Positions 1-5,777 of a stretch of DNA of 14,120 nucleotides are shown here, piece after piece. Position 1 is the first letter of the stretch, and every line of letters starts with the position of its first letter. Below the pieces are notes generated by a model. The model saw only the letters and a list, made by a program, of their open reading frames with translations. It did no database searches and was not told where the DNA came from. Source of the DNA: Chloroflexota bacterium (lineage in GTDB: Bacteria > Chloroflexota > Dehalococcoidia > UBA3495); NCBI GenBank assembly GCA_022563275.1, contig JADFNR010000090.1:1-14120 (forward strand), in the 5' to 3' direction. Both the position numbers and the translations under genes were made by a program.

Positions 1-1025
1 ACGGTCAGTGAGATGGTCCCTTGTTCGGTGAACTTGGAGGCGTTATCGATCAGATTGAAAAGGCATTGCTTTATTTTTGTGGTATCAGCGTGGATCGAGC
101 CCACCGAGTCGGGGCAGTCTATTTCCAACACGTTGGAGTTCTTTTCCACCAGAGTCTGCGTGGTGGTTACCACGTCTTGGACCATGGGCTGGACAGGGAA
201 GGTCTCCAAGTAGATGTCCATGGTCCCGGCCTCAATCTTGGAGATGTCTAGAACATAGTTAACCAGACTCAGCAGGTGCTTCCCTGCTCCATTGATCCGC
301 TCTAGGTCCTCTTTAAATTCTTCGTTGTCCGAGTCCTCGGCTTCTTCCTTGAGCATCTCGCTGTAGCCGATGATAGCGTTCAGAGGGGTGCGCAGATTGT
401 GGCTCATGTTGGCCAGGAAATGCCTCAGGGTCTCGTTGGCTTCTTCGGCATCCGCGCGCGCCCGTTCCGCCTCGTCCAGGAGCCTGGCCTTGTCCAATGC
501 CAACGCCGCCTGGTCTGCGAAGGCGGTGAGCAGAGAGACTTCGTCTTCGGTGAATTGTCTAATTTGTTGGTCTAACAAGGCGAGCGTGCCAATGGACCGG
601 TCATTGGCCACTAAAGGAATTGCGACTCCACCATGTAACCCATGCTTTTGGATTAAGGCTCGTGTCTCGGGGAACAACCCGTCATCTTGTGTAATATCAG
701 GGTTAGTTTTAGGTTCCTTGCCATCCAGTACTCTCCCTAACAAGCTCCCTTCACCCATCGGCATCAGTTGAACGCTCTCAGTAGCATACGCAGTCGCGGC
801 TTCGGTTGCAGCTGCCATCACCATAACGTCGCCGTCCAATATCCGAATGAAGGCGGCGGGTGTGCCGACGAGCCTGGCAGCCTCATTCACAATCAGATCT
901 AGAATCTCGTCCGTGTCGTCGGCCGCAGCCACCTTCTTGGACACCTCTTGAAGCGCCAGTGAGCGTTCTCGCTCCCGCTCCAGTTCTTCCAATAACTGCT
1001 TCTTGGTTTTTCGCTGGTCGTTCAT
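1..1025 (-). CDS. GAF-domain sensor histidine kinase, C-terminus cut by window edge
   Basis: The frame stays open from an ATG at 1025 to the window edge (341 residues), so the C-terminus is missing. Residues 1-30 are charged and probably coiled-coil. Residues about 30-180 fit a GAF sensor domain, with segments such as GVAVPLVANDRSIGTLALLD and FTEDEVSLLTAFADQAALAL. A HisKA dimerisation domain follows, with H-box SHNLRTPLNAIIGYS; the predicted phospho-acceptor is His209. The ATPase domain begins with an N-box, NLIDNASKFT (Asn328); the G boxes lie outside the window. There is no transmembrane segment, so a cytosolic sensor is expected. The usual SHELRTP is SHNLRTP here, a Glu-to-Asn change next to the acceptor His; that Glu/Asp can assist phosphotransfer. 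No response regulator is visible on this side. The ligand is unknown. The family call is firm. Confidence 0.9.
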   Translation of the reverse strand, partial: MNDQRKTKKQLLEELERERERSLALQEVSKKVAAADDTDEILDLIVNEAARLVGTPAAFIRILDGDVMVMAAATEAATAYATESVQLMPMGEGSLLGRVLDGKEPKTNPDITQDDGLFPETRALIQKHGLHGGVAIPLVANDRSIGTLALLDQQIRQFTEDEVSLLTAFADQAALALDKARLLDEAERARADAEEANETLRHFLANMSHNLRTPLNAIIGYSEMLKEEAEDSDNEEFKEDLERINGAGKHLLSLVNYVLDISKIEAGTMDIYLETFPVQPMVQDVVTTTQTLVEKNSNVLEIDCPDSVGSIHADTTKIKQCLFNLIDNASKFTEQGTISLT

Positions 1026-1052
1026 GCGGTATCTGCCTAGAAAGTTGCCGGT

Positions 1053-1061
1053 ATTATGACA
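1053..1061 (-). promoter_or_regulatory. extended -10 promoter for the histidine kinase
   Basis: Read on the minus strand, TGTCATAAT is an extended -10 (TG-N-CATAAT). It would start transcription about 20 nt before the kinase ATG. No good -35 box is visible. The 11 bases GCCGGTATTAT covering the -10 recur at the tRNA promoter near 2167. Confidence 0.45.
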
Positions 1062-1274
1062 CGATTCAGTAAAGGATGGTGACACTCCGTTATTCCCTGG
1101 TTGGAGGGTAACTGAAAATCGTTCCAGGCAATCAGCTCACGCGCCCTAGGATGAAATTAATCAACAAAATATGGGGCCAAGCCTACCATTCTTCCTACCC
1201 ACGCGCGGGGCGAACGGCTTTTCACGCCTACGCAGGCAGGTAGTCGTAGTTAGGAACAAAGCTAGAAAAATAAA

Positions 1275-1302
1275 TTGACCCTGTGTAAGTAGGGTGTATA
1301 TT
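1275..1302 (+). promoter_or_regulatory. sigma70-type promoter for the RHH/HTH gene pair
   Basis: TTGACC (1275-1280) and TATATT (1297-1302) are separated by 16 bases. This is the best -35/-10 pair in the window. Transcription would start near 1309, giving a leader of about 100 nt before the ATG at 1409. Confidence 0.6.
1278..1295. promoter_or_regulatory. inverted repeat inside the promoter, possible operator
   Basis: ACCCT and AGGGT flank an 8-base centre and lie between the -35 and -10 boxes. A further TAGGGT sits at 1321-1326, about three helical turns from the TAGGGT at 1290-1295. This is where a self-regulating RHH or HTH repressor would be expected to bind. The arms are short, so this is only suggestive. 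Confidence 0.3.
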
Positions 1303-1408
1303 CTCTCCCAAACCCATCTTTAGGGTAGGAAGTGATCCCACGACGCAGTGTCATATTATTTTCGTCGCGCCCCTTGATTTTATGTCGGACAAGAAATAAA
1401 GTAACAGC

Positions 1409-1603
1409 ATGAAGCGTGTCGGCCGCCCCGCCACCGGACACCAGCCGAGGTTGTCCATACGCATGGAACCGTCGATGCTAAAACTCGCGGCCCAAGTGGC
1501 AAAGGCGAACGGTCAGACGGTTGGAAAATGGCTTGAAGAAGCGATACGCGAGAAGATAGAGCACGAGAAGGAGGAAGAAGATGTCACGAAGGCAGATTGC
1601 TAA
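1409..1603 (+). CDS. small ribbon-helix-helix (CopG/Arc-like) DNA-binding protein
   Basis: This 64-residue protein has a basic N-terminal arm (MKRVGRPATGHQ), a short strand (PRLSIRMEP) and two helices (about residues 22-33 and 38-51), then an acidic Glu/Lys-rich tail. That is the ribbon-helix-helix layout, in which the strands of a dimer enter the DNA major groove. GRPATG followed by R-x-S-I-R-x-E resembles CopG-like regulators and antitoxins. Its ribosome-binding site is weak. Its 3' end overlaps the next gene by 23 bases, and the Shine-Dalgarno of that gene lies inside this one, so the two are probably translationally coupled. No toxin gene is adjacent, so an antitoxin role is not supported; a regulator is the simpler reading. 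Confidence 0.65.
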   Translation: MKRVGRPATGHQPRLSIRMEPSMLKLAAQVAKANGQTVGKWLEEAIREKIEHEKEEEDVTKADC

Positions 1604-1955
1604 GGAACTGGACATATCACCGGCGTACCTGTCTTACATGGTCAATGGGAAGCGGCCTTGGCGGAAGGATTTGTACCAGCGTTACATGGGAGTTGTTAAC
1701 ACTTTTGTTAACAGTGAGGCAGAGGGTACTAGCGATCAAACAGAGAGACCGCCACGATTGACGGCCTCTTTAGGCTCGATTGAAGTTGGTGCCGGGAGAG
1801 GGACTCGAACCCACACACCCGTTAAGGTAGCGGATTTTAAGTCCGCCGCGTCTGCCATTCCGCCATCCCGGCTTTTTAGGCTGGGGTTACACCGGCTCAA
1901 CCTTCAGGGTGTTTTAGGTTTGGGGAGGGGTCAGGAGAGAGGGGAGGGAGTATAA
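1581..1955 (+). CDS. small HTH (XRE/Cro-like) protein with a frame running through an antisense tRNA gene
   Basis: The ATG at 1581 has an ideal AGGAGG (1569-1574) six bases upstream, so translation here is well supported. Residues 1-25 (RRQIAKELDISPAYLSYMVN) form a helix-turn-helix with recognition helix PAYLSYMVNGKRPW, typical of XRE/Cro regulators. The domain is minimal: the helix that normally precedes it is absent. After about residue 45 no fold is recognisable. From about residue 70 the frame reads through the complement of tRNA-Leu(TAA), giving the well-known spurious tail GTRTHTP...FKSAASAIPPS, and stops at 1955. Either the protein really carries this tail or an original stop was lost when sequence was joined at the tRNA 3' end. 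The N-terminal regulator is credible; the C-terminal half may not be meaningful protein. Confidence 0.55.
   Translation: MSRRQIAKELDISPAYLSYMVNGKRPWRKDLYQRYMGVVNTFVNSEAEGTSDQTERPPRLTASLGSIEVGAGRGTRTHTPVKVADFKSAASAIPPSRLFRLGLHRLNLQGVLGLGRGQERGEGV
1694..1713. repeat. twin palindrome TGTTAACA, 12-base period
   Basis: The self-complementary octamer TGTTAACA occurs at 1694-1701 and 1706-1713, separated by CTTT. The pair also forms an 8-bp stem with a 4-base loop. It lies inside the HTH gene and encodes the residues around VNTFVNS. It could be an operator for the RHH or HTH protein or a recombination core, but this is not shown. Confidence 0.4.
1787..1872 (-). tRNA. tRNA-Leu(TAA)
   Basis: The minus strand folds as a class II tRNA of 86 nt including encoded CCA (1787-1789). 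The acceptor arms are GCCGGGA and TCCCGGC with discriminator A. The anticodon loop is CTTAAAA with anticodon TAA at 1837-1839, and the T loop is GGTTCGAGTCC. A long variable arm (TACCTTAACGGGTG) fits leucine. Its 3' end faces the RHH/HTH pair, and the HTH reading frame crosses the whole gene on the other strand. Confidence 0.97.
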
Positions 1956-1958
1956 ATC

Positions 1959-2034
1959 TGGAGGCGACGGGCGGATTCGAACCGCCGGATAGAGGTTTTG
2001 CAGACCTCCGCCTTAACCACTTGGCTACGTCGCC
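1959..2034 (-). tRNA. tRNA-Cys(GCA)
   Basis: This is a 76-nt minus-strand tRNA with encoded CCA (1959-1961). Acceptor arms are GGCGACG and CGTCGCC. The anticodon loop is CTGCAAA, with anticodon GCA at 1999-2001. The discriminator base is T (U73), the known identity base of cysteine tRNAs. It is the middle gene of the three-tRNA cluster. Confidence 0.97.
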
Positions 2035-2067
2035 CCGAAACGCTGGACGGCCAGACTTTCTAAGCTA

Positions 2068-2154
2068 TGGTGCCGAGGGTGGGACTTGAACCCACACGAG
2101 CTTACGCCCACGGCCCCCTCAAGACCGCGTGTCTACCAGTTCCACCACCTCGGC
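2068..2154 (-). tRNA. tRNA-Leu(GAG)
   Basis: This is an 87-nt class II tRNA with encoded CCA (2068-2070). Acceptor arms are GCCGAGG and CCTCGGC with discriminator A. The anticodon loop is TTGAGGG, with anticodon GAG at 2118-2120. The long variable arm is TGGGCGTAAGCTCG. It is first in the transcript, directly downstream of an extended -10 promoter. Confidence 0.97.
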
Positions 2155-2172
2155 CTAGCCGTGCGCGCCGGT

Positions 2173-2181
2173 ATTATATCA
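2173..2181 (-). promoter_or_regulatory. extended -10 promoter of the tRNA cluster
   Basis: The minus strand reads TGATATAAT: a perfect TATAAT with the extended TG-N element. It would start transcription about 12 nt before tRNA-Leu(GAG). The -35 region (GGGTGCCGCC) is poor, as expected when an extended -10 is used. Confidence 0.65.
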
Positions 2182-2263
2182 CCTCTTAGGCATGGCGGCA
2201 CCCGTAATCAAGCCTGGGAACGCGCCTGGACTGATGCGGCGAGCACCTCGGTGACCCAACCCC

Positions 2264-2269
2264 TATAAT
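2264..2269 (+). promoter_or_regulatory. -10 box for a leaderless transcript
   Basis: A perfect TATAAT ends six bases before the ATG at 2276. A transcript started at the normal distance would begin at or next to the A of the ATG, leaving no room for a Shine-Dalgarno. No clear -35 box is seen. Confidence 0.55.
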
Positions 2270-2275
2270 GGACCC

Positions 2276-2644
2276 ATGTCCCGGGAACCACGGCGCAAAC
2301 AGGTGAGTCTCAGGGTTTTCGACAACGAGCCCACGGCCCGGATGGCGGAGCAACGACTTAAGCTGGAAGGAATACCCTGCCTCATTCGTTCGTTGCGCGG
2401 CGGTCCCGGCCTCTGGGGATCGGCCTACAATCTGCCCCACGACCTGCTGGTATATGAGGGCGACGAGATGCGGGCCCGAGAGGTGCTGGAATATGTGCCC
2501 CAAGAGATACTGGAACGGGAACGAGAGCAGGAAGGCGAAAGGCCATCGACGCTCATGCCCCAGTGGATGATCACTCTGACCATCGTGGCGGTCGCCGCAT
2601 TCATAGCCCTGACGGTGGTGATCGCGAACCGGGCGGTCCGTTAA
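2276..2644 (+). CDS. DUF2007-like protein with C-terminal membrane anchor
   Basis: This 122-residue protein begins with a DUF2007-type domain (residues about 8-78). The visible pattern is a strand (VSLRVFDN), a helix (EPTARMAEQRLKLEGIPC), a Gly-rich middle (RGGPGLWGSAYNLP) and LLVYEGDEMRAREVLEYV. The family is described as a putative signal-transducing domain of unknown ligand. A charged linker follows (EREREQEGER). One hydrophobic segment (about 94-117, MITLTIVAVAAFIALTVVIA) and a short basic end suggest a tail-anchored protein with its domain in the cytosol. There is no Shine-Dalgarno; the TATAAT just upstream implies a leaderless message. It runs opposite to the adjacent tRNA cluster, and the next gene follows in the same direction. 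Function is unknown. Confidence 0.75.
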   Translation: MSREPRRKQVSLRVFDNEPTARMAEQRLKLEGIPCLIRSLRGGPGLWGSAYNLPHDLLVYEGDEMRAREVLEYVPQEILEREREQEGERPSTLMPQWMITLTIVAVAAFIALTVVIANRAVR

Positions 2645-2730
2645 CCGCATCTCATACATGCCCCTCAGGCGGTCCGTTGTTCCATCGGGGTCCCAGATTG
2701 CGATATCTAAAAACCTCGTAGGTGTTATCC

Positions 2731-3432
2731 ATGCAGAGATTACCTCTAGAAGCCGTGCGCGCCATCACCTTCGACATGTACGGCACATTGCTGGACCTGG
2801 TGGCCACCTTCGGCGCGGGATTCGACGATTTTCTAAAGGCCAAGGGTTATCCCGGCAGCGCCGAAGATGTGGTGCAGGCCTGGGAGGCCGCCTACCTCCA
2901 CGAGAGCAACGTGGATTCCTTGCTGGGACGCCCCCGCACTCCCTTTGAGACCGTCCGCAGAGTGACCCTCAGCCAGCTTTTCTTCAAACTCAAGATCTCC
3001 CACACCCAGGACGACATCGAGCAACTGGTCACCACCAAGGCCACTCCGACCCTCTTTCCCGACGTGAAAGAGCACCTGACGCGGTTGCAGGGAAGATATA
3101 ATATGTCGGTCCTCTCCAACGGAGACTTGGAGTCCCTGGACCGCGCGGTAAGCGGGCTGGGCATACCCGTTGACCGGGCCATCTCCGCCGAGCAGGCGGG
3201 CTATTACAAGCCCCACGCTGGTGTTTACCAGCATGCCATCAAAGAGCTTGGACTGCCCGGTGAGCAGGTGCTCCACGTTGCCGCCCACGCTTGGGATATA
3301 CGTGGGGCCAGGGCGGCAGGCATGGCCGGGGCCTACATAAACCGCTACGGCGTACCCTATATCGACTCCGACGGCTCCCAAGCTGACCTGGAAGTTCCGG
3401 GCTTGGCGGAGCTGGCCGACCGGCTGACTTAG
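2731..3432 (+). CDS. type II haloacid dehalogenase-like HAD hydrolase
   Basis: The 233-residue length fits the type II haloacid dehalogenases. Motif I is FDMYGTLLD with nucleophile Asp15. LSNGD carries Ser129 (motif II), YYKPHAGVYQ carries Lys160 and the conserved Tyr, and AAHAWDIRGARAAGM carries the acidic Asp189. The cap domain lies at about 22-90. Characterised L-2-haloacid dehalogenases have SSNAWD at the last motif; here it is AAHAWD, so the Ser and Asn reported as catalytically important are Ala and His. Dehalogenation of 2-haloacids is therefore not assured, and another small phospho- or halo-substrate is possible. I chose ATG 2731 because AGGTG lies six bases upstream; a GTG at 2722 in the same frame is the alternative. 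It ends 89 bases before the next gene, likely in the same transcript. Confidence 0.82.
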   Translation: MQRLPLEAVRAITFDMYGTLLDLVATFGAGFDDFLKAKGYPGSAEDVVQAWEAAYLHESNVDSLLGRPRTPFETVRRVTLSQLFFKLKISHTQDDIEQLVTTKATPTLFPDVKEHLTRLQGRYNMSVLSNGDLESLDRAVSGLGIPVDRAISAEQAGYYKPHAGVYQHAIKELGLPGEQVLHVAAHAWDIRGARAAGMAGAYINRYGVPYIDSDGSQADLEVPGLAELADRLT

Positions 3433-3521
3433 ACCGATACACCCTGATGACCGGGTGCGGCTGGGGGTTTGGGCGGGCGGCCGGGCCGATGGCCGGGCGT
3501 CCCGAACGTGAGGAGGAAGCA

Positions 3522-4169
3522 GTGTCTACAAGGTTGGGCATCGAATTGGTCGTGGAGCCAGCGTTCACCGCCAAGGCCTACCGCGCCCGGAATATAGTCT
3601 GCGGGCAATACGCATCGTGGGCGGCCGAGATGCACATGCTGTGTATGAGCGTGGTCAGCTATTTCCAGTGCTCAGACTCGGTGCTGGACCATCTGGCCCA
3701 CGGCGCCGGCCGCTTGGCCGAAGCGAGCCGGCAACGCAGCCCCCGGTTTTCCATCAATTGCCGCGGCGTGGCCGACGGACGAAACGCCGTTGGTGGCGGC
3801 GGGAACGGGGAGCGCAACAACGTATATCTGGACTTTCAGCAGACCGACCCCAATCATCCTTTGGCGATACTCCACCGCGATACCGTGACCATGCTGGAGG
3901 AACTGCCCGGCGCGGCCCTGCCGCCGGAGAGTGGCGGTTTCCACCCCAAGATCAACCTCTTGGAGTACGCCAACCTCCCTCCCGCCATCATGGCTGACGC
4001 CTCCGACTTCGCCAAGGGCGTGGCCATCGACGTGGGAGTGCCGTCGGTTGCCCGGGCCTGGCGGCTGGTGCTGCTGCGTTATCACTCGGAGGCTGCCGGC
4101 GACGACTGGGGCCACGGCAGTTGGGCGTCCGACCTGCGTTGGGAGCATCTGTCTAGCTACGTTCTTTAG
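3522..4169 (+). CDS. unrecognised protein, possibly a degenerate 2H phosphoesterase (LigT-like) fold
   Basis: The start is GTG 3522, which has AGGAGG at 3511-3516 five bases upstream; an in-frame ATG at 3447 lacks any such site. The product is 215 residues. No family is certain, but the order of elements resembles 2H phosphoesterases (LigT/RNA 2',3'-cyclic phosphodiesterase fold). These are MHMLCMSVVSYF (His38), then RSPRFSINCRGVADG, then NNVYLDFQQTDPNHPLAILH, then FHPKINLLEYANLPP. In active members the two signature sites read H-x-T/S-h. Here the first is H-M-L and the second aligns PKINL with the usual PHITL, so the second His and both Thr would be lost. If the fold is right the protein is probably catalytically dead or altered. 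It follows the HAD gene by 89 bases and precedes a repeat-rich gap. The gene is credible; the function is not established. Confidence 0.55.
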   Translation: MSTRLGIELVVEPAFTAKAYRARNIVCGQYASWAAEMHMLCMSVVSYFQCSDSVLDHLAHGAGRLAEASRQRSPRFSINCRGVADGRNAVGGGGNGERNNVYLDFQQTDPNHPLAILHRDTVTMLEELPGAALPPESGGFHPKINLLEYANLPPAIMADASDFAKGVAIDVGVPSVARAWRLVLLRYHSEAAGDDWGHGSWASDLRWEHLSSYVL

Positions 4170-4188
4170 GTTAGGACCGGCGCCAATC

Positions 4189-4240
4189 CCTTCCCCATCG
4201 CAAGGGGGAAGGTTAGGTCCCCCGATATATCGGGGAGACT
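4189..4240. repeat. intergenic hairpin repeat, family 1 copy A
   Basis: An 8-bp hairpin, CCTTCCCC (4189-4196) with GGGGAAGG (4205-4212), is followed by TTAGGT and a perfect 16-base palindrome, CCCCGATATATCGGGG (4220-4235), then AGACT. A diverged second copy lies at 5778-5827, and a partial relative at 8133-8148. Confidence 0.7.
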
Positions 4241-4294
4241 CTCGATAAAATCGGAGATGGGGGCGCCCTACTCGCCCATGGAAATTGCTGGCCG

Positions 4295-4409
4295 GAAATC
4301 CCCCTAAATCCCCCTTTATGAAAGGGGGACTTGGACCTTCCCTCCCGATTCAGATCGGGAGAAGACTTGGACCTTCCCCCTTTTGTAAAGGGGGACCGAG
4401 GGGGATTTC
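4295..4409. repeat. 115-bp MITE-like element with three hairpins
   Basis: Perfect 11-bp terminal inverted repeats, GAAATCCCCCT (4295-4305) and AGGGGGATTTC (4399-4409), bound the element. Inside are two hairpins with CCCCCTTT/AAAGGGGG stems (4310-4328, loop ATG; 4376-4394, loop TGT). A central hairpin has stem CTCCCGAT/ATCGGGAG (4342-4361). A 15-base direct repeat, GACTTGGACCTTCCC, starts at 4328 and 4364. It codes for nothing and has no clear target-site duplication. Similar C-run/G-run intergenic elements are common in bacterial genomes. With copy A above, it fills most of the 338-base gap before the next gene. Confidence 0.75.
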
Positions 4410-4507
4410 GCCCCTACGCTGGCGGCCGGTCAGGCCCTGGGTTATCATGCTCTCAATCCGTGGGTCCGGGCCAAAAAAGTACCCGTTTCGTGAGAGGAGA
4501 CCAGGTG

Positions 4508-5362
4508 ATGAAGACCACTGCCAAGCTACGCCAGATGCTAAATTCCGGCCGTATGACCGTTGCGCCTTTCGTGCTCAACGCCTTCCACGCAAAGATCGCC
4601 GAGTCGGTGGGATTTCAGGCCGTTTACATGACTGGGGCCGGCACCGCCGCCGAGCGGGGCTTCCCCGACGTCGGCCTGCTCACCATGACCGAGATGGTGT
4701 CCAACGCCAAGTACATCGCCGGAGCGGTGGACATCCCAGTGATCTGCGACGCCGACACCGGCTACGGCAACCCGCTGAACGTCCAGCGCACCATCCGTGA
4801 ATACGAGGCGGCGGGAGTGGCCGGCGTCCATGTTGAAGACCAGGTATTCCCAAAGAAATGCGGCTTCTTCGCCGGCAAACAGGTTATTCCCCAAGAAGAG
4901 GCGGTACAGAAGATAAAGGCCGCCTTGGACGCCCGGACCGACCCGGATTTCGTGGTCATCGCCCGGTGCGACGCCTACGCCGTCACCGGCTGGGAGGACA
5001 CCATCGAGCGCTCCCACGCCTACATCGAGGCGGGCGCGGACCTGGTGTTCGTTGACGGCATCAAGAGCCAAGAAGACATCCAGAACTACGCCAGGGACAT
5101 GGCCGGCCTGCCCCGGATGTACAACGGTGACCTGGCCAACACCAAGGATATGGACGCATTGGGCTACAAACTAATGATCTGCGGCAGCACCATCTGGCTC
5201 ATCTACAAGCAGCTCAAGGATTCCTTCACCGAACTTATGGAGGAAGGGGCCGTTAACCCGGACCGTTACGGCACTCGCTGGGACGTGGCCGGGCTGATGG
5301 GCCTGGACGATATCTACGAGTTGGAGCAGAAATACGGGGTGACCGAGGCGCCCGTGGCCTAG
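4508..5362 (+). CDS. isocitrate lyase/PEP mutase superfamily enzyme
   Basis: The 284-residue length matches methylisocitrate lyase, PEP mutase and oxaloacetate decarboxylase-type members. These are cytosolic TIM-barrel enzymes that make or break C-C or C-P bonds next to a 2-oxo acid. Metal and substrate motifs are visible: DADTGYGN (Asp81, Asp83), GVHVEDQ (Glu110, Asp111), FPKKCG (Cys118), IARCDAY and the helix GADLVFVDG. The flexible loop reads KKCGFFAGK, against KKCGH in isocitrate lyases and KRCGH in methylisocitrate lyases. The catalytic Cys is kept but the following His is Phe, so simple isocitrate or 2-methylisocitrate cleavage is doubtful. A 2-oxo-dicarboxylate lyase or decarboxylase is possible. 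The start is ATG 4508 because AGGAG (4495-4499) lies upstream; longer in-frame starts fall in the repeats. A GYD protein follows. Confidence 0.88.
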   Translation: MKTTAKLRQMLNSGRMTVAPFVLNAFHAKIAESVGFQAVYMTGAGTAAERGFPDVGLLTMTEMVSNAKYIAGAVDIPVICDADTGYGNPLNVQRTIREYEAAGVAGVHVEDQVFPKKCGFFAGKQVIPQEEAVQKIKAALDARTDPDFVVIARCDAYAVTGWEDTIERSHAYIEAGADLVFVDGIKSQEDIQNYARDMAGLPRMYNGDLANTKDMDALGYKLMICGSTIWLIYKQLKDSFTELMEEGAVNPDRYGTRWDVAGLMGLDDIYELEQKYGVTEAPVA

Positions 5363-5374
5363 ACCGATACGGTG

Positions 5375-5383
5375 TGCTAGTAT
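5375..5383 (+). promoter_or_regulatory. extended -10 promoter for the GYD gene
   Basis: TGCTAGTAT fits TGN-TANNNT. It overlaps an in-frame ATG at 5382, which argues that translation begins at 5421 instead. The nine-base string GGTGTGCTAGT minus its last two bases, and in fact the full 11-mer, recurs upstream of mnmA (8189-8199). Confidence 0.45.
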
Positions 5384-5420
5384 GCCCCAGACTCCAAAGC
5401 TACTAACGTTTGGGGGTAAT

Positions 5421-5747
5421 ATGGCCCGTTATCTAGTTCAGGCAAATTACACACAGCAGGGTATAGCCGGGTTGGTCTCCAGCCCCGAAGACCGATCGGG
5501 CGTACTCGATTCCTTGGTGGAAGGCGCAGGCGGCAAAGTCATTAGCTTCGATTATTGCTTCGGTGAATTCGACGTTGTGTTTATCTTGGAATTGCCCGAC
5601 GATACCGCGATGGCGAGTTTGTCTATGGCTTTGGGAGCCTCAGGCGCAGTCGCAAACCTCCGCACCACCGTGTTGATTCCGGCTGCCGACGGGTTCGCAG
5701 CGGCCCAAAAAGCCAAAGAGATCACCTATCGCCCGCCCGGCCAGTAG
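5421..5747 (+). CDS. GYD-domain protein
   Basis: This 108-residue protein starts MARYLVQANYTQQGIAGLV and fits the GYD family. The pattern is a strand, then T-x-x-G-I, a helix (RSGVLDSLVEGAGG), the GxxD stretch GGKVISFDYCFGEFDVVFILELPDD, a second helix (AMASLSMALGASGAV), and a strand with LRTTVLIP. The family signature Gly-Tyr-Asp reads Gly-Glu-Phe-Asp here. The fold is a small ferredoxin-like alpha/beta domain of unknown role, often encoded near metabolic enzymes. I chose ATG 5421, preceded by a G-run (5412-5416), because the upstream in-frame ATG at 5382 lies within a likely promoter element. It follows the PEP mutase-family gene by 58 bases and may be transcribed both with it and from its own promoter. 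Confidence 0.8.
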   Translation: MARYLVQANYTQQGIAGLVSSPEDRSGVLDSLVEGAGGKVISFDYCFGEFDVVFILELPDDTAMASLSMALGASGAVANLRTTVLIPAADGFAAAQKAKEITYRPPGQ

Positions 5748-5777
5748 CCACCTCTGCTGGAATGCCGGGAATGATTT

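Larger units (their letters stand above)
1026..1408. other. non-coding, AT-richer divergent intergenic region
   Basis: About 380 bases separate the divergent histidine kinase and the RHH gene. I see no convincing gene in any frame. The stretch is visibly richer in A/T than the rest of the window. It holds a kinase promoter at its left end and a promoter for the RHH/HTH pair at its right end. The middle part (about 1065-1270) shows nothing I can name. Confidence 0.6.

Noticed and set aside
1787..1811. Attachment-site duplication of the tRNA-Leu(TAA) 3' end
   Set aside because: I found no second copy of this 3' end in the window. The similar end at 2068 belongs to another, intact leucine tRNA.
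4328..4378. Direct repeat GACTTGGACCTTCCC as a possible CRISPR start
   Set aside because: There are only two units, they lie within an inverted-repeat element, and there are no further spacers or cas genes.
3430..5370. Identical TAGACCGATAC at the stop codons of the HAD and PEP mutase-family genes
   Set aside because: Shared 11-mers are expected by chance in 14 kb, and the flanks differ completely.
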